NCBI RefSeq assembly: GCF_002911015.1
Contig: NZ_KZ626841.1
Span: forward strand, 170,054-234,053
From: Streptomyces populi
GTDB taxonomy: Bacteria > Actinomycetota > Actinomycetes > Streptomycetales > Streptomycetaceae
Length of the DNA: 64,000 bases
Reading direction: 5' to 3'
Both the position numbers and the translations under genes were made by a program. A model generated the notes under the pieces. That model made no database searches and was not told where the DNA came from. It saw nothing but the letters and a program-made list of their open reading frames with translations. Of the stretch, positions 51,468-59,614 are shown piece after piece (the stretch's first letter is position 1; the number at the start of each line of letters is the position of its first letter).

Positions 51468-51503
51468 GGCGACCGGCGGAGGGGGCGGCCTCCGCCGGTC
51501 GCC
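51468..51503 (+). terminator. Terminator after the S8 protease
   Basis: A 15-bp perfect stem (51468-51482 with 51489-51503) has a 6-base loop, 46 bases after the protease stop. Confidence 0.85.
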
Positions 51504-51619
51504 GGGGGCCGGACGGTTCCCCCGCCGCCGGGGACGGCGACCCGTCCCCGCGCGGTCCGGGCAACCAATACGGGTGCTCGGTCGTCCTTTGGTCAAGGAT
51601 CCCGGAACGGGAGGCGCCG

Positions 51620-53374
51620 ATGGGCCTGGTGCGTGCACTGCTGCCGTTGTCACGGGTGACGGCCCGGCTCGGCCCCGGCCCGGGGCGGCGGCTGCTCGGC
51701 GCCGCGCTGACCCGCTGTCTGGCGCCCGGCTGGGTGCTGCTGCGGCCGCCCCCGGCGCCGCGCCGGCTCGCCTGGGCGGAGGAGGCGACGGCCGTGTACC
51801 GGACGCTGGCCGAGGCGGAGGGCGCCCGCCCGAGGGACCGGGACCTGCTGGCCCGGAGCCTTGTCTGGCACGCCTACACGCTGGTGCTCGTCGGCCGCTG
51901 CGAACAGGCGTACACGGTGCTGGACGCCTCTTCGGACGTACCGGACGCGCGGTGGCCGCCGGCCCAACGGGCCCTCCAACTGCATCTCCGGGCACAGGCG
52001 TTGTTCGGCCTGGCACGGCTGGACGAAGCGCTGGGTTCGGCGGGGGAGGCCGTGGCCGCGTACCGCCGCCTCGTCCCCGCCCGCCGGGACCGGACCCTGG
52101 GCGGTCTGCCGGGCGCGTTGCGCACCTACGCGCTGGTGCTGGCCGCCCTGCGCCGCACGGAGGAGTCGGTGGCCGCCTACGAGGAGTGCGTCGGGCTGTT
52201 ACGGGACATGTCCTTGGGCGAGTTGAGCCACGCGATCCTGGTGCGGGTACGCGCGCTGTGCGAACTGACCTCCGGCCTCGAGGCGTTGGGCCGGTACGAA
52301 GAGGCACTGTCCGTCGGCCGGGAGGCCCGGGACGCCGCGGACCCGGTCATGGTGCGGGTCGCGCCCGAGATCGTACGGCCGCTGAGGGTGAGGCTCTTCG
52401 CGGACCTGGCCCGCTGCCTGGAGGTCACCGGAGACCTGGCCGCGGCGCGGACGACCGCCGCGGAGGCCGTGGCCGAGGCCCGGACCCTGGCGGTCCGTGA
52501 CCGGGCGGCGGGCGAGCCGCTGCTCGTCATGGCGCTCGACCGTCTCGGCGACCAGCTCGGTGAACTGGGTGACCTGGCGGCCGAGTCGGCCGTACGGCGG
52601 GAGCTGGTGGAGCTGTCCGCCGCCCTCGCCTCCGAACGGCCGGACGTCTACGAACCTCTCCTCGCCGTCTGTCTCGAGCGGCTGGCCGGCTGCCACGAGG
52701 CGTCGGGCGACCGTCGTGACGCGGTCCGGGCGGGTGAACGCGCCGTGGCCGCGTACCGGCGTGCGGCGGCCCTCGACCCCCCGGTGCACGAGCCGCAACT
52801 CGCGCGCGTGCTCGCGGACCTGAGCCGGCTGCGGGAGGACGACGGGGACCTCGACGGCGCGATCGGGGACGCCCGGGAGGCGGTCGCCCTCACCCGCCGT
52901 CTGGCCGAGGCCGACTGGCCGGTCCACCACGCCCTGACGGCCGGGCGCCTTCGGGTGCTCGGCCGTGTCCTGCACCGTGCCGGCGATCACGGCGCGGCCG
53001 TCGCCTGCTACGCGGAGTCGGAGGCCATCCTCGTCGACGAGGCGGCGGATTCCGGGGCCGGCCGGTACGCGGCGTCCCTGGCCGCCGCGCGTTCCGGTCT
53101 CTCCCTCGCGCTCGCCGGGGAGGCCCGCGCCCACCTGGCCGACGGCCGTGCCGACGACGCGGTCGCGGCGCTGCGCTCCCTGCTGGCGCTCACCCGCCGT
53201 GCCGACGGGACGCACGTCCACGCCCGCTGCGTCACCGCCTTCGCCGACGCCCGCGCGGAGCACCGGGACACGGTCGTGCCCGCCTGGACCCGGGCGACCG
53301 GACAGGACTTCCCCACGTTCGTGTACCGCTTGTCCAAGGACGTGAGCGGGGAGTCACCGACCGGCGGGAACTGA
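51620..53374 (+). CDS. Tetratricopeptide-repeat protein with a TTA codon
   Basis: The 584-residue protein is all helical, made of TPR-like pairs such as AQALFGLARLDEALGSAGEAVAAYRRLV, LEALGRYEEALSVGREARDAAD, GDLAAARTTAAEAVAEARTLA and ASGDRRDAVRAGERAVAAYRRAA. TPR arrays bind partner proteins. There is no output domain and no clear membrane helix. ATG 51620 has GGGAGG five bases upstream. Codon 194 (52199-52201, Leu) is TTA, so its synthesis should depend on bldA. The role is unknown; a regulator or scaffold in development or secondary metabolism is plausible. Confidence 0.85.
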   Translation: MGLVRALLPLSRVTARLGPGPGRRLLGAALTRCLAPGWVLLRPPPAPRRLAWAEEATAVYRTLAEAEGARPRDRDLLARSLVWHAYTLVLVGRCEQAYTVLDASSDVPDARWPPAQRALQLHLRAQALFGLARLDEALGSAGEAVAAYRRLVPARRDRTLGGLPGALRTYALVLAALRRTEESVAAYEECVGLLRDMSLGELSHAILVRVRALCELTSGLEALGRYEEALSVGREARDAADPVMVRVAPEIVRPLRVRLFADLARCLEVTGDLAAARTTAAEAVAEARTLAVRDRAAGEPLLVMALDRLGDQLGELGDLAAESAVRRELVELSAALASERPDVYEPLLAVCLERLAGCHEASGDRRDAVRAGERAVAAYRRAAALDPPVHEPQLARVLADLSRLREDDGDLDGAIGDAREAVALTRRLAEADWPVHHALTAGRLRVLGRVLHRAGDHGAAVACYAESEAILVDEAADSGAGRYAASLAAARSGLSLALAGEARAHLADGRADDAVAALRSLLALTRRADGTHVHARCVTAFADARAEHRDTVVPAWTRATGQDFPTFVYRLSKDVSGESPTGGN

Positions 53375-53397
53375 GCCCGGAAGCGGAGCGCTCCTTC

Positions 53398-53423
53398 TTA
53401 AGTGCGGGTTAAACGCGTCTTAA
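53398..53423 (+). repeat. Three TTAA elements at exact 11-bp spacing
   Basis: TTAA starts at 53398, 53409 and 53420, in CTTAAG, GTTAAA and CTTAAG contexts. The 11-bp period recalls response-regulator direct repeats such as PhoP boxes, although the sequence is not the PHO consensus. Confidence 0.5.
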
Positions 53424-53533
53424 GCAACCGTGGCTGTCACCCGCTTCATCAAGTAACCCCAGGTCAGAGCGATTTGGCGCGCATCGGCGGCAGTTGGTCT
53501 CTCGGTGGCTCGTGCGTAGCATCGGGGCCCACC

Positions 53534-53566
53534 GGTACGGACCAGTACGGGAAGAGAGCGCTCTCA
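53534..53566 (+). promoter_or_regulatory. LacI-type palindrome and GGTACGGACC box of the GH16 promoter
   Basis: AGAGAGCGCTCTCA (53553-53566) is identical to the 14-mer before the S1 protease. GGTACGGACC (53534-53543) differs by one base from the box there. The palindrome lies 96 bases before the GH16 start. Confidence 0.8.
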
Positions 53567-53661
53567 AGGACGGAGGGCCGCTCTCCCCGCTCGCACGGCG
53601 GGCGTGGTCGCCGCGCCGGTTCAACCCCCCCCACAGCCGCACAGACAAGGGGTGTTCAGTC

Positions 53662-54930
53662 ATGGCTGTTCATCGCGCACGCAGATGGTCCCTCGGCGGA
53701 CTGGCGCTGCTGCTCGCCACCGGTGCCGCCGGCGGTGTCCTGTTCACCGCCACGGGTCCCGCCGCGAACAGGGCCCACGCCGCCTCGGCCGTCCAGACCT
53801 GGTCCGACGAATTCGACGGAGCCGCCGGAAGCGCGCCGGACTCCGCCAAGTGGACCCTGGAGACCGGCGGTTCGGGCAACGGCAACCACGAGCTGCAGTA
53901 CTACACGAAGAGCGCTGACAACGTTGCCCTCGACGGGGACGGCCACCTGGTCATCACCGCGCGCAAGAACGGCGACAGCGGGCTCCAGTGCTGGAACGGG
54001 ACCTGCCAGTACACCTCGGCCCGGCTCAACACCGCACGGACCTTCACCCAGGCGTACGGCCGCTTCGAGGCCCGCATCAAGGTGCCGCGCGGGCAGGGCG
54101 TCTGGCCCGCCTTCTGGATGCTGGGCGACGACCTGGGCAGCGCGGGCTGGCCGAACAGCGGCGAGATCGACGTCATGGAGAACATCGGCAAGGAGCCCGG
54201 CACGGTGCACGGGACCATCCACGGTCCGGGGTACTCCGGCGCGGGCGGCATCGGCGCCGCGTACACGCTGCCGAACGGCAAGGCCTTCGCGGACGACTTC
54301 CACGTCTTCGCCGTCGACTGGAGCCCCACCGCCATCACCTGGTCCGTGGACGGGCAGACCTACGAGACCCGCAAGCCGTCCGACGTGAACGGCAACAAGT
54401 GGGTCTACGACCACCCGTTCTTCGTCATCCTGAACCTCGCGGTCGGCGGCGACTGGCCCGGCGGCCCGGACTCCGGCACCTCCCTCCCGCAGAGCATGAC
54501 CGTCGACTACGTGCGGGTCACCGCCGCGGACACCGGCAAGCCCGCCGCCGGGACCGGAGCCGTCAAGGGCGTCGGCGGCATGTGCGTCGACGTGGCCGGC
54601 GCCTCCGGCGCCGACGGGACGCCGATCCAACTGCACAACTGCAACGGGGCCGACGCCCAGAAGTGGACCGTGGGCGCCGACGGCACCGTACGGGCCCTCG
54701 GCAAGTGCCTCGACGTACGGGCCGCCTCCACCGAGAACGGCGCCCCGGTCCAGCTCTACGGCTGCAACGGCACGAAGGCGCAGGCGTGGAACCTCACCTC
54801 CGCCGGTGACCTGACGAACACCGGCTCGGGCAAGTGCCTCGACGCCAAGGACAACTCCTCGGCGGACGGCACCCGATTGCAGATCTGGACCTGTGCCGGA
54901 ACGGCCAACCAGAAGTGGACGCTCGGCTGA
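53662..54930 (+). CDS. Secreted GH16 beta-1,3-glucanase with ricin-type (CBM13) domain
   Basis: The 422-residue precursor has a signal peptide (WSLGGLALLLATGAAGGVLF, cleavage near residue 40). The GH16 domain (about 44-290) carries the laminarinase signature SGEIDVMENIG with nucleophile and acid Glu residues, plus GQGVWPAFWMLGDDL and GGDWPGGPD. A ricin-type trefoil follows (about 300-422) with three QxW-like repeats (AQKWTVG, AQAWNLT, NQKWTLG). It cleaves laminarin or fungal cell-wall glucan outside the cell. ATG 53662 has AAGGGG upstream. A shared LacI-type operator suggests sugar control. The next gene is a GH64 glucanase. Confidence 0.95.
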   Translation: MAVHRARRWSLGGLALLLATGAAGGVLFTATGPAANRAHAASAVQTWSDEFDGAAGSAPDSAKWTLETGGSGNGNHELQYYTKSADNVALDGDGHLVITARKNGDSGLQCWNGTCQYTSARLNTARTFTQAYGRFEARIKVPRGQGVWPAFWMLGDDLGSAGWPNSGEIDVMENIGKEPGTVHGTIHGPGYSGAGGIGAAYTLPNGKAFADDFHVFAVDWSPTAITWSVDGQTYETRKPSDVNGNKWVYDHPFFVILNLAVGGDWPGGPDSGTSLPQSMTVDYVRVTAADTGKPAAGTGAVKGVGGMCVDVAGASGADGTPIQLHNCNGADAQKWTVGADGTVRALGKCLDVRAASTENGAPVQLYGCNGTKAQAWNLTSAGDLTNTGSGKCLDAKDNSSADGTRLQIWTCAGTANQKWTLG

Positions 54931-55076
54931 CCGGCCGTCACCCGGCCCGGCGCGGACGGCCCGCCGCCCTCGGGCACGGCCTCGGCCGGCCCTTCCGGCA
55001 CCTGTCCGGCCCCCTGTCCCCTTCCCCTCCCCCCCACCGCCTCTCCGAGGCACGAGCACCAAGGAGCACACGTAAA

Positions 55077-56276
55077 ATGACGCCCCGTCACCAGCGGAAC
55101 CTGACCCGTCGCAAGGCCCTGTTCGCCCTCGGCGGCGCGGCCGTGGCCGCACCCGCCATCGCGGCGATCGCTCCGTACGCCATGGCCGGCCAGACGGACG
55201 CCTCCACCAAGGCCGCCGCGGGCTCGCTCCCGCTGACGATCGTCAACAACAGCGGCTCGTTCGGCAACGGCTCGGTGTACGTGTACATCGTCGGCAACCA
55301 GGACGGGAAGCAGGTCCGCGTCACCCAGGACGGCAAGCTCGCGCCCATCTCCCTCTCGGACAACGGCGCCGACGGGTTCACCGACTACGCGATTCCCCTG
55401 GCCGGCAGCGGCGAGACGAAGCTGAGCCTCCCGTTCATGTCGGGCCGCATCTACGTGTCGCTCGGCGCGAAGCTGAAGTTCAAGGCGGTCCAGGGCGGGA
55501 ACGGCGACGCGGCCCTCCAGTTCCCGGCCGGCTGGGTCAAGTCCGACCCCAGCTTCGGGGTGCTGCACGACTGCGCCGAGTTCACCTTCAACTCCGCCGG
55601 CATGTTCTGCAACACGACGATGGTCGACATGTTCAGCGTGCCCATGAACATCCGCCTGGAGGGGGCCGGGCAGCAGACCATCGGCACCATCCGCGACGGC
55701 GGACGGGCCGCCGCCTTCGCCGCCGTCAAGCAGAACGAGGACTTCGCGCCCCTCGTGGTGGACGACCTGCGCATCATGGCCCCCGGCCACGGTCTGGACG
55801 CCGGGCTGTTCGCCAAGGACTACTTCGCCCCGTACATCGACGAGGTGTGGAGCACCTACACGGGCAAGGATCTGACCGTCAAGACCAACGCGGGCACGTT
55901 CACCGGCCGGGTGCGCGGGGACAGGTTCACGTTCGACGGACCCGCCTCCGTCTCGTTCGCCAAGCCCTCCACCCGTGACGTCCTGTTCTGCGACGGCAAC
56001 CTCGCCGCGCCCAACGACGGCACGACCGGACCGGTGGCCGCCGTGCTCGGCGCCGGGTTCAACCGCTCCACCCTGCTCAGCAACCCGGCGCAGCCGACCA
56101 CCTCCGCGGCCGACTTCTACCGGACCGAGCTGACCAACCACTACTCCAAGGCCGTCCACGCGGCCACCGAGGACGGCAAGGCCTACGGTTTCGCCTTCGA
56201 CGACGTCGCCGACTTCGCCTCCTTCATCCAGGACAACGCGCCGACGGCGATCCGCCTGACCCTGTCGGCCTTCTAG
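55077..56276 (+). CDS. Secreted GH64 beta-1,3-glucanase (Tat signal)
   Basis: The 399-residue precursor begins with a twin-arginine signal (NLTRRKALFALGGAAVAAPAIAA), so it is probably exported folded. The mature enzyme has the GH64 thaumatin-like plan: LPLTIVNNSGSFGNGSVYVYIVGNQDGKQ, FPAGWVKSDPSFGVLHDCAEFTFN, MFCNTTMVDMFSVPMNIRLEG, and the late NHYSKAVHAATEDGKAYGFAFDDV. GH64 enzymes release laminaripentaose from beta-1,3-glucan. ATG 55077 has AAGGAG ten bases upstream. It follows the GH16 gene by 146 bp in the same direction, so the two may be co-expressed for glucan attack. Confidence 0.95.
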   Translation: MTPRHQRNLTRRKALFALGGAAVAAPAIAAIAPYAMAGQTDASTKAAAGSLPLTIVNNSGSFGNGSVYVYIVGNQDGKQVRVTQDGKLAPISLSDNGADGFTDYAIPLAGSGETKLSLPFMSGRIYVSLGAKLKFKAVQGGNGDAALQFPAGWVKSDPSFGVLHDCAEFTFNSAGMFCNTTMVDMFSVPMNIRLEGAGQQTIGTIRDGGRAAAFAAVKQNEDFAPLVVDDLRIMAPGHGLDAGLFAKDYFAPYIDEVWSTYTGKDLTVKTNAGTFTGRVRGDRFTFDGPASVSFAKPSTRDVLFCDGNLAAPNDGTTGPVAAVLGAGFNRSTLLSNPAQPTTSAADFYRTELTNHYSKAVHAATEDGKAYGFAFDDVADFASFIQDNAPTAIRLTLSAF

Positions 56277-56280
56277 AACC

Positions 56281-56314
56281 CCGGGTGCCCCGCCCGCGGG
56301 GGCGGGGCACCCGG
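56281..56314 (+). terminator. Terminator after the GH64 gene
   Basis: A 15-bp perfect stem (56281-56295 with 56300-56314) with a 4-base loop starts five bases after the stop. Confidence 0.87.
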
Positions 56315-56410
56315 TCCGGCGGCGCTCCGGTCGCGCGTCGCCGGTGAGCGCATAAGGTAGAACCCTGACAAACCGGAATGTATAGGTGGTCAACGGTCTA
56401 CGGAAGTGTC

Positions 56411-58504
56411 ATGGTTGCATCGCTGGGCGGACATGGCCGACCGGGGTCGGAGCTGGACCACGCCGTCCTCGGGGCCCTCTTCTCCGAGTCGACCGTGGGC
56501 CTGCACGTCCTCGACCCGCAGCTCCGTCTGGTGCGCTTCAACACGGCCGCGCGCTATGTGAAGGCCTTCGCGCTGGAAGAGGCCCTGGGACGCCACCCGA
56601 GGGAATGGGCCGGCGACTTCTACTCCGGGAACTACGAGGCGACGCTGCTCGAGGTGCTGGACACGGGTGTGCCGTCCCTGGACGTGGAGGTGCGCGGCCA
56701 CCTGAGGCCCGACCAGCCCGAGATCGTGCTGTCGGTGTCCTGCTTCCGGCTGGAGGACGCGGCCGGCGGCGTCCTCGGACTGGCGACGGCGATCGTGGAC
56801 ATCACGCAGCGCAAGCGGTCGGAGGCGCGGCTGGCCTTCCTGGAGCACGCGGGCGGGCGCATCGGCACGACACTGGACATCTTCCGCACGGCACAGGAGT
56901 TCGCCGAGGAGATGGTCCCCGCGCTGGCCGACACGGTGGTCGTCGAGGTGCTGGACTCCGTCCTGCGGGGCGAGGCCAGCACGCCGGGCACCGCCATGGA
57001 GTACGGGGCGCTGCGGTGCACGGGCCGCCGTTCCGCCGCCCTGGACGCCGAGCGGTACCTTCCCTCCATCGGCGAGGCGATCGGCCTGTCCGCCGCGACG
57101 CCCTTCGCGCTGTCCCTGTCCGATCTGCGGCCGCGCGCGGTCGGGCACCTCGGCCCGGACGCGGACTGGCTGATGCGGGAGCCGGTGCGGGGACGGCGTC
57201 TGACCGAGGCGGGGGCGCATTCGCTGCTCGTGCTGCCGCTCACCGCCCGCGGATCCGTGATCGGGGTGGCCCACTGCTACCGGAACCGCACCCCGCACGC
57301 CTTCGACGAGGGCGACCTCGCGCTGGCCGCCGAACTCGCCGACCGCGTGGCCCTGTGCCTGGACAACGCCCGGCTGTACGCCAGGGAGCGGTCGGCCGCC
57401 CGTGTCCTCCAGCTCAGCCTGCGGCCGGCCCGCGTCCTCGGGCACGGCGCGGTGGAGACCGCCTACAGCTACTGCCCGCTCGGCGCGGGCGGGGACTGGT
57501 TCGACGTGATCCCGCTGTCCGGGGCGCGGGTGGCCCTGGTGACGGGCGACACCGCGGGCCGGGGCCTGGAGGCCGCCGCCACCATGGGCGAGGTGAGGGC
57601 CGCGATCAGCGCGCTGGCCGTCCTCGACCTGGCCCCCGAGGAGGTACTGGAACGGCTGCACGCCCTGGTGACCCGGCTCCACGGAGAGAGGCCGCGGCGT
57701 CCGGACGCCGCGGCGGACGACGGGCGCGGGGACACCACGTGCCTCTACCTCGTCTACAGTCCCGTCACCCGCCGCTGCGCGGCCGCCAGCGCCGGGCATC
57801 CGCCTCCGGTGCTCGCCCTGCCCGACGGGACCGTCGAGTACGCGATGGCGCCCTCCGGGCCTCCGCTGGGCCGCGGCATGGCGAAGTACGGCACCGCCGA
57901 GTTCGAGATCGCCGAGGACAGCGTCCTCCTGATGTCCAACACCGCCATGCTGCGCGCCGTCTCGGACGACCCGCAGGAACAACTGGCCCGCATCGGCGAC
58001 GCGTTGCGGCCGGTCGGCCGGCCGCTGCAGGAGATCTGCGACGAGGTGCTCTACAAGCTGACACCGGAGCAGCTGGAGAACGACGCCGTCCTGCTGCTGG
58101 CCCGTACCCGGGGCCTCGGGCCGGACAAGGTCGCGTCGTGGACACTGCCCAACCACCCGGCGTCCGTCGCCGAGGCCCGTGCCCGTGCCGAGCGCGCGCT
58201 GGCGGTCTGGGGGCTGGAGCAGCACGCCTTCACCGTCACCCTGGTGGTCAGCGAGCTCGTCACCAACGCGGTCCGCTACTCGGACGGTCCCATCGCGATG
58301 CGCCTCATCCTCGACGGATCGGCCGTCGTCTGCGAGGTGACCGACGACAGCAGCACCGTGCCGCACCTGCGGCACGCCGAAGAGGTCGACGAGGGCGGCC
58401 GGGGCCTCTACCTCACCTGGCAGGTCAGCCGGCGCTGGGGGACCCGGCCCGAGTCCCGGGGCAAGACGATCTGGGCGGAAGTCGCCCTGTCCGAGGACGA
58501 GTGA
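56411..58504 (+). CDS. PAS-GAF-SpoIIE-HATPase protein with degenerate phosphatase motif
   Basis: The 697-residue protein has PAS (about 12-135), GAF (about 150-330), SpoIIE-like (about 350-555) and C-terminal HATPase (about 575-690, with VVSELVTNAVRYSDG and GGRGLYL) domains. Such proteins combine RsbU and RsbW functions. In the SpoIIE part GGDWFDVI is intact, GDVxGHG reads GDTAGRG, and the usual LYTDGLVE reads LMSNTAML, so the metal-binding Asp is lost. The phosphatase may be inactive and the protein may act as a sensor or kinase. ATG 56411 has GGAAGTG upstream; ATG 56378 is a weaker choice. Confidence 0.87.
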   Translation: MVASLGGHGRPGSELDHAVLGALFSESTVGLHVLDPQLRLVRFNTAARYVKAFALEEALGRHPREWAGDFYSGNYEATLLEVLDTGVPSLDVEVRGHLRPDQPEIVLSVSCFRLEDAAGGVLGLATAIVDITQRKRSEARLAFLEHAGGRIGTTLDIFRTAQEFAEEMVPALADTVVVEVLDSVLRGEASTPGTAMEYGALRCTGRRSAALDAERYLPSIGEAIGLSAATPFALSLSDLRPRAVGHLGPDADWLMREPVRGRRLTEAGAHSLLVLPLTARGSVIGVAHCYRNRTPHAFDEGDLALAAELADRVALCLDNARLYARERSAARVLQLSLRPARVLGHGAVETAYSYCPLGAGGDWFDVIPLSGARVALVTGDTAGRGLEAAATMGEVRAAISALAVLDLAPEEVLERLHALVTRLHGERPRRPDAAADDGRGDTTCLYLVYSPVTRRCAAASAGHPPPVLALPDGTVEYAMAPSGPPLGRGMAKYGTAEFEIAEDSVLLMSNTAMLRAVSDDPQEQLARIGDALRPVGRPLQEICDEVLYKLTPEQLENDAVLLLARTRGLGPDKVASWTLPNHPASVAEARARAERALAVWGLEQHAFTVTLVVSELVTNAVRYSDGPIAMRLILDGSAVVCEVTDDSSTVPHLRHAEEVDEGGRGLYLTWQVSRRWGTRPESRGKTIWAEVALSEDE

Positions 58505-58763
58505 GCGCGTCGGACACCCGCCCCGCCCCGGGTGGCGGCCGACCGGGTGGCCCGGTCCGGGCGGACCGCCCGGACGCGGCCGGCCGCGCCGTGTCGTCCG
58601 TCCCGGCCCGGACGGCCGTCCGTTACGCTCGCAGCGCCATACCGGGCCCGAGGATACGGAGGACAGGACGGCGGGGATCAATCGCGAGCGCCTCGTCCGG
58701 ACGCTGACGTTCTGGCTGCGTCCCGCCTTCGCGCTGCGGGTCGTCAACCGGTTCCAGAAGATC

Positions 58764-59612
58764 GTGGGCTTCGACCGCTCGATGGCCCTGGCCTCCAGTG
58801 CGCTCACCGCGCTCATCCCGCTCACGATCCTCATCGGCGCCCTGCTGAGCAGCTTCTCGGACTACGACGCCGCCGACCGGATCATCCAGCGCTACGGTCT
58901 CACCGGCCAGGGCGCCGAGGCGGTCAAGTCGCTGCTGGACCCCGCCGAGAGCGCCAGCGCGAGCGTGGGCCTCTTCGGGAGCCTGTTCCTGATCATCTCC
59001 GTGCTGAGCTTCGCGCGCGCCTCGCAGCGGCTGTTCGAGCAGACGTGGGAACTGACCCCGCTGAGCGTGCGCAACACAAGGAACGGTCTGTGGTGGATCC
59101 TCGGGCTCGGCGGCTACGCGGTCGTCACCGGGTGGCTGCACGCGGTTCTCGGGGGGAGCAAGCTGGGGGTGGCGGCCTCGGTGTGCGAGATCCCGGTGAG
59201 CGTCGTCTTCCTCGTCTGGACCGGCTGGACGCTGTCCGCGAAGCGGATCCCCTGGCGCGACCTGCTGCCCTTCGGCATCACGGCGGGCGCCCTGACCGCG
59301 CTCTACTCGGTGGGCGCGGCCGTCTACCTGCCGCGCCTCTTCAACTCCTACTCCGGACGCTACGGGGCGATCGGCGCCGTCTTCGCGATGATCTCGGCGC
59401 TCTTCGCCGCGATGTTCGTGCTCGTCGCCTCGGCGGCCCTCGGACACGAGATGCGCGACGAGCTCGACCGGATCCGCGCGGGCGACCGTCCCTCCGACGA
59501 CGAGGTCCGCCGCGAGTGGAACAGCGTGGTCGAACAGGCCAGGTCACGCTGGCGCACCACACGGGAGCAGGTCTCCTCCCGCCGCCGCTCCAAGGACACG
59601 AAGGAGCCGTAG
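58764..59612 (+). CDS. YihY/UPF0761-type membrane protein, start uncertain
   Basis: From the first standard start (GTG 58764) the protein has 282 residues and about six helices, with SSALTALIPLTILIGALLSSF and a late YSGRYGAIGAVFAMISALFAAMFVLVASAALGHEM, a YihY-family pattern. Coding-like sequence continues upstream in the same frame from about 58677 (INRERLVRTLTFWLRPAFALRVVNRFQKI), preceded by GGAGG (58658-58662), but no ATG, GTG or TTG occurs in that stretch. The true start may be non-standard or mutated. It ends two bases from the convergent phosphatase gene. The function of the family is unknown. Confidence 0.8.
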   Translation: MGFDRSMALASSALTALIPLTILIGALLSSFSDYDAADRIIQRYGLTGQGAEAVKSLLDPAESASASVGLFGSLFLIISVLSFARASQRLFEQTWELTPLSVRNTRNGLWWILGLGGYAVVTGWLHAVLGGSKLGVAASVCEIPVSVVFLVWTGWTLSAKRIPWRDLLPFGITAGALTALYSVGAAVYLPRLFNSYSGRYGAIGAVFAMISALFAAMFVLVASAALGHEMRDELDRIRAGDRPSDDEVRREWNSVVEQARSRWRTTREQVSSRRRSKDTKEP

Positions 59613-59614
59613 GG

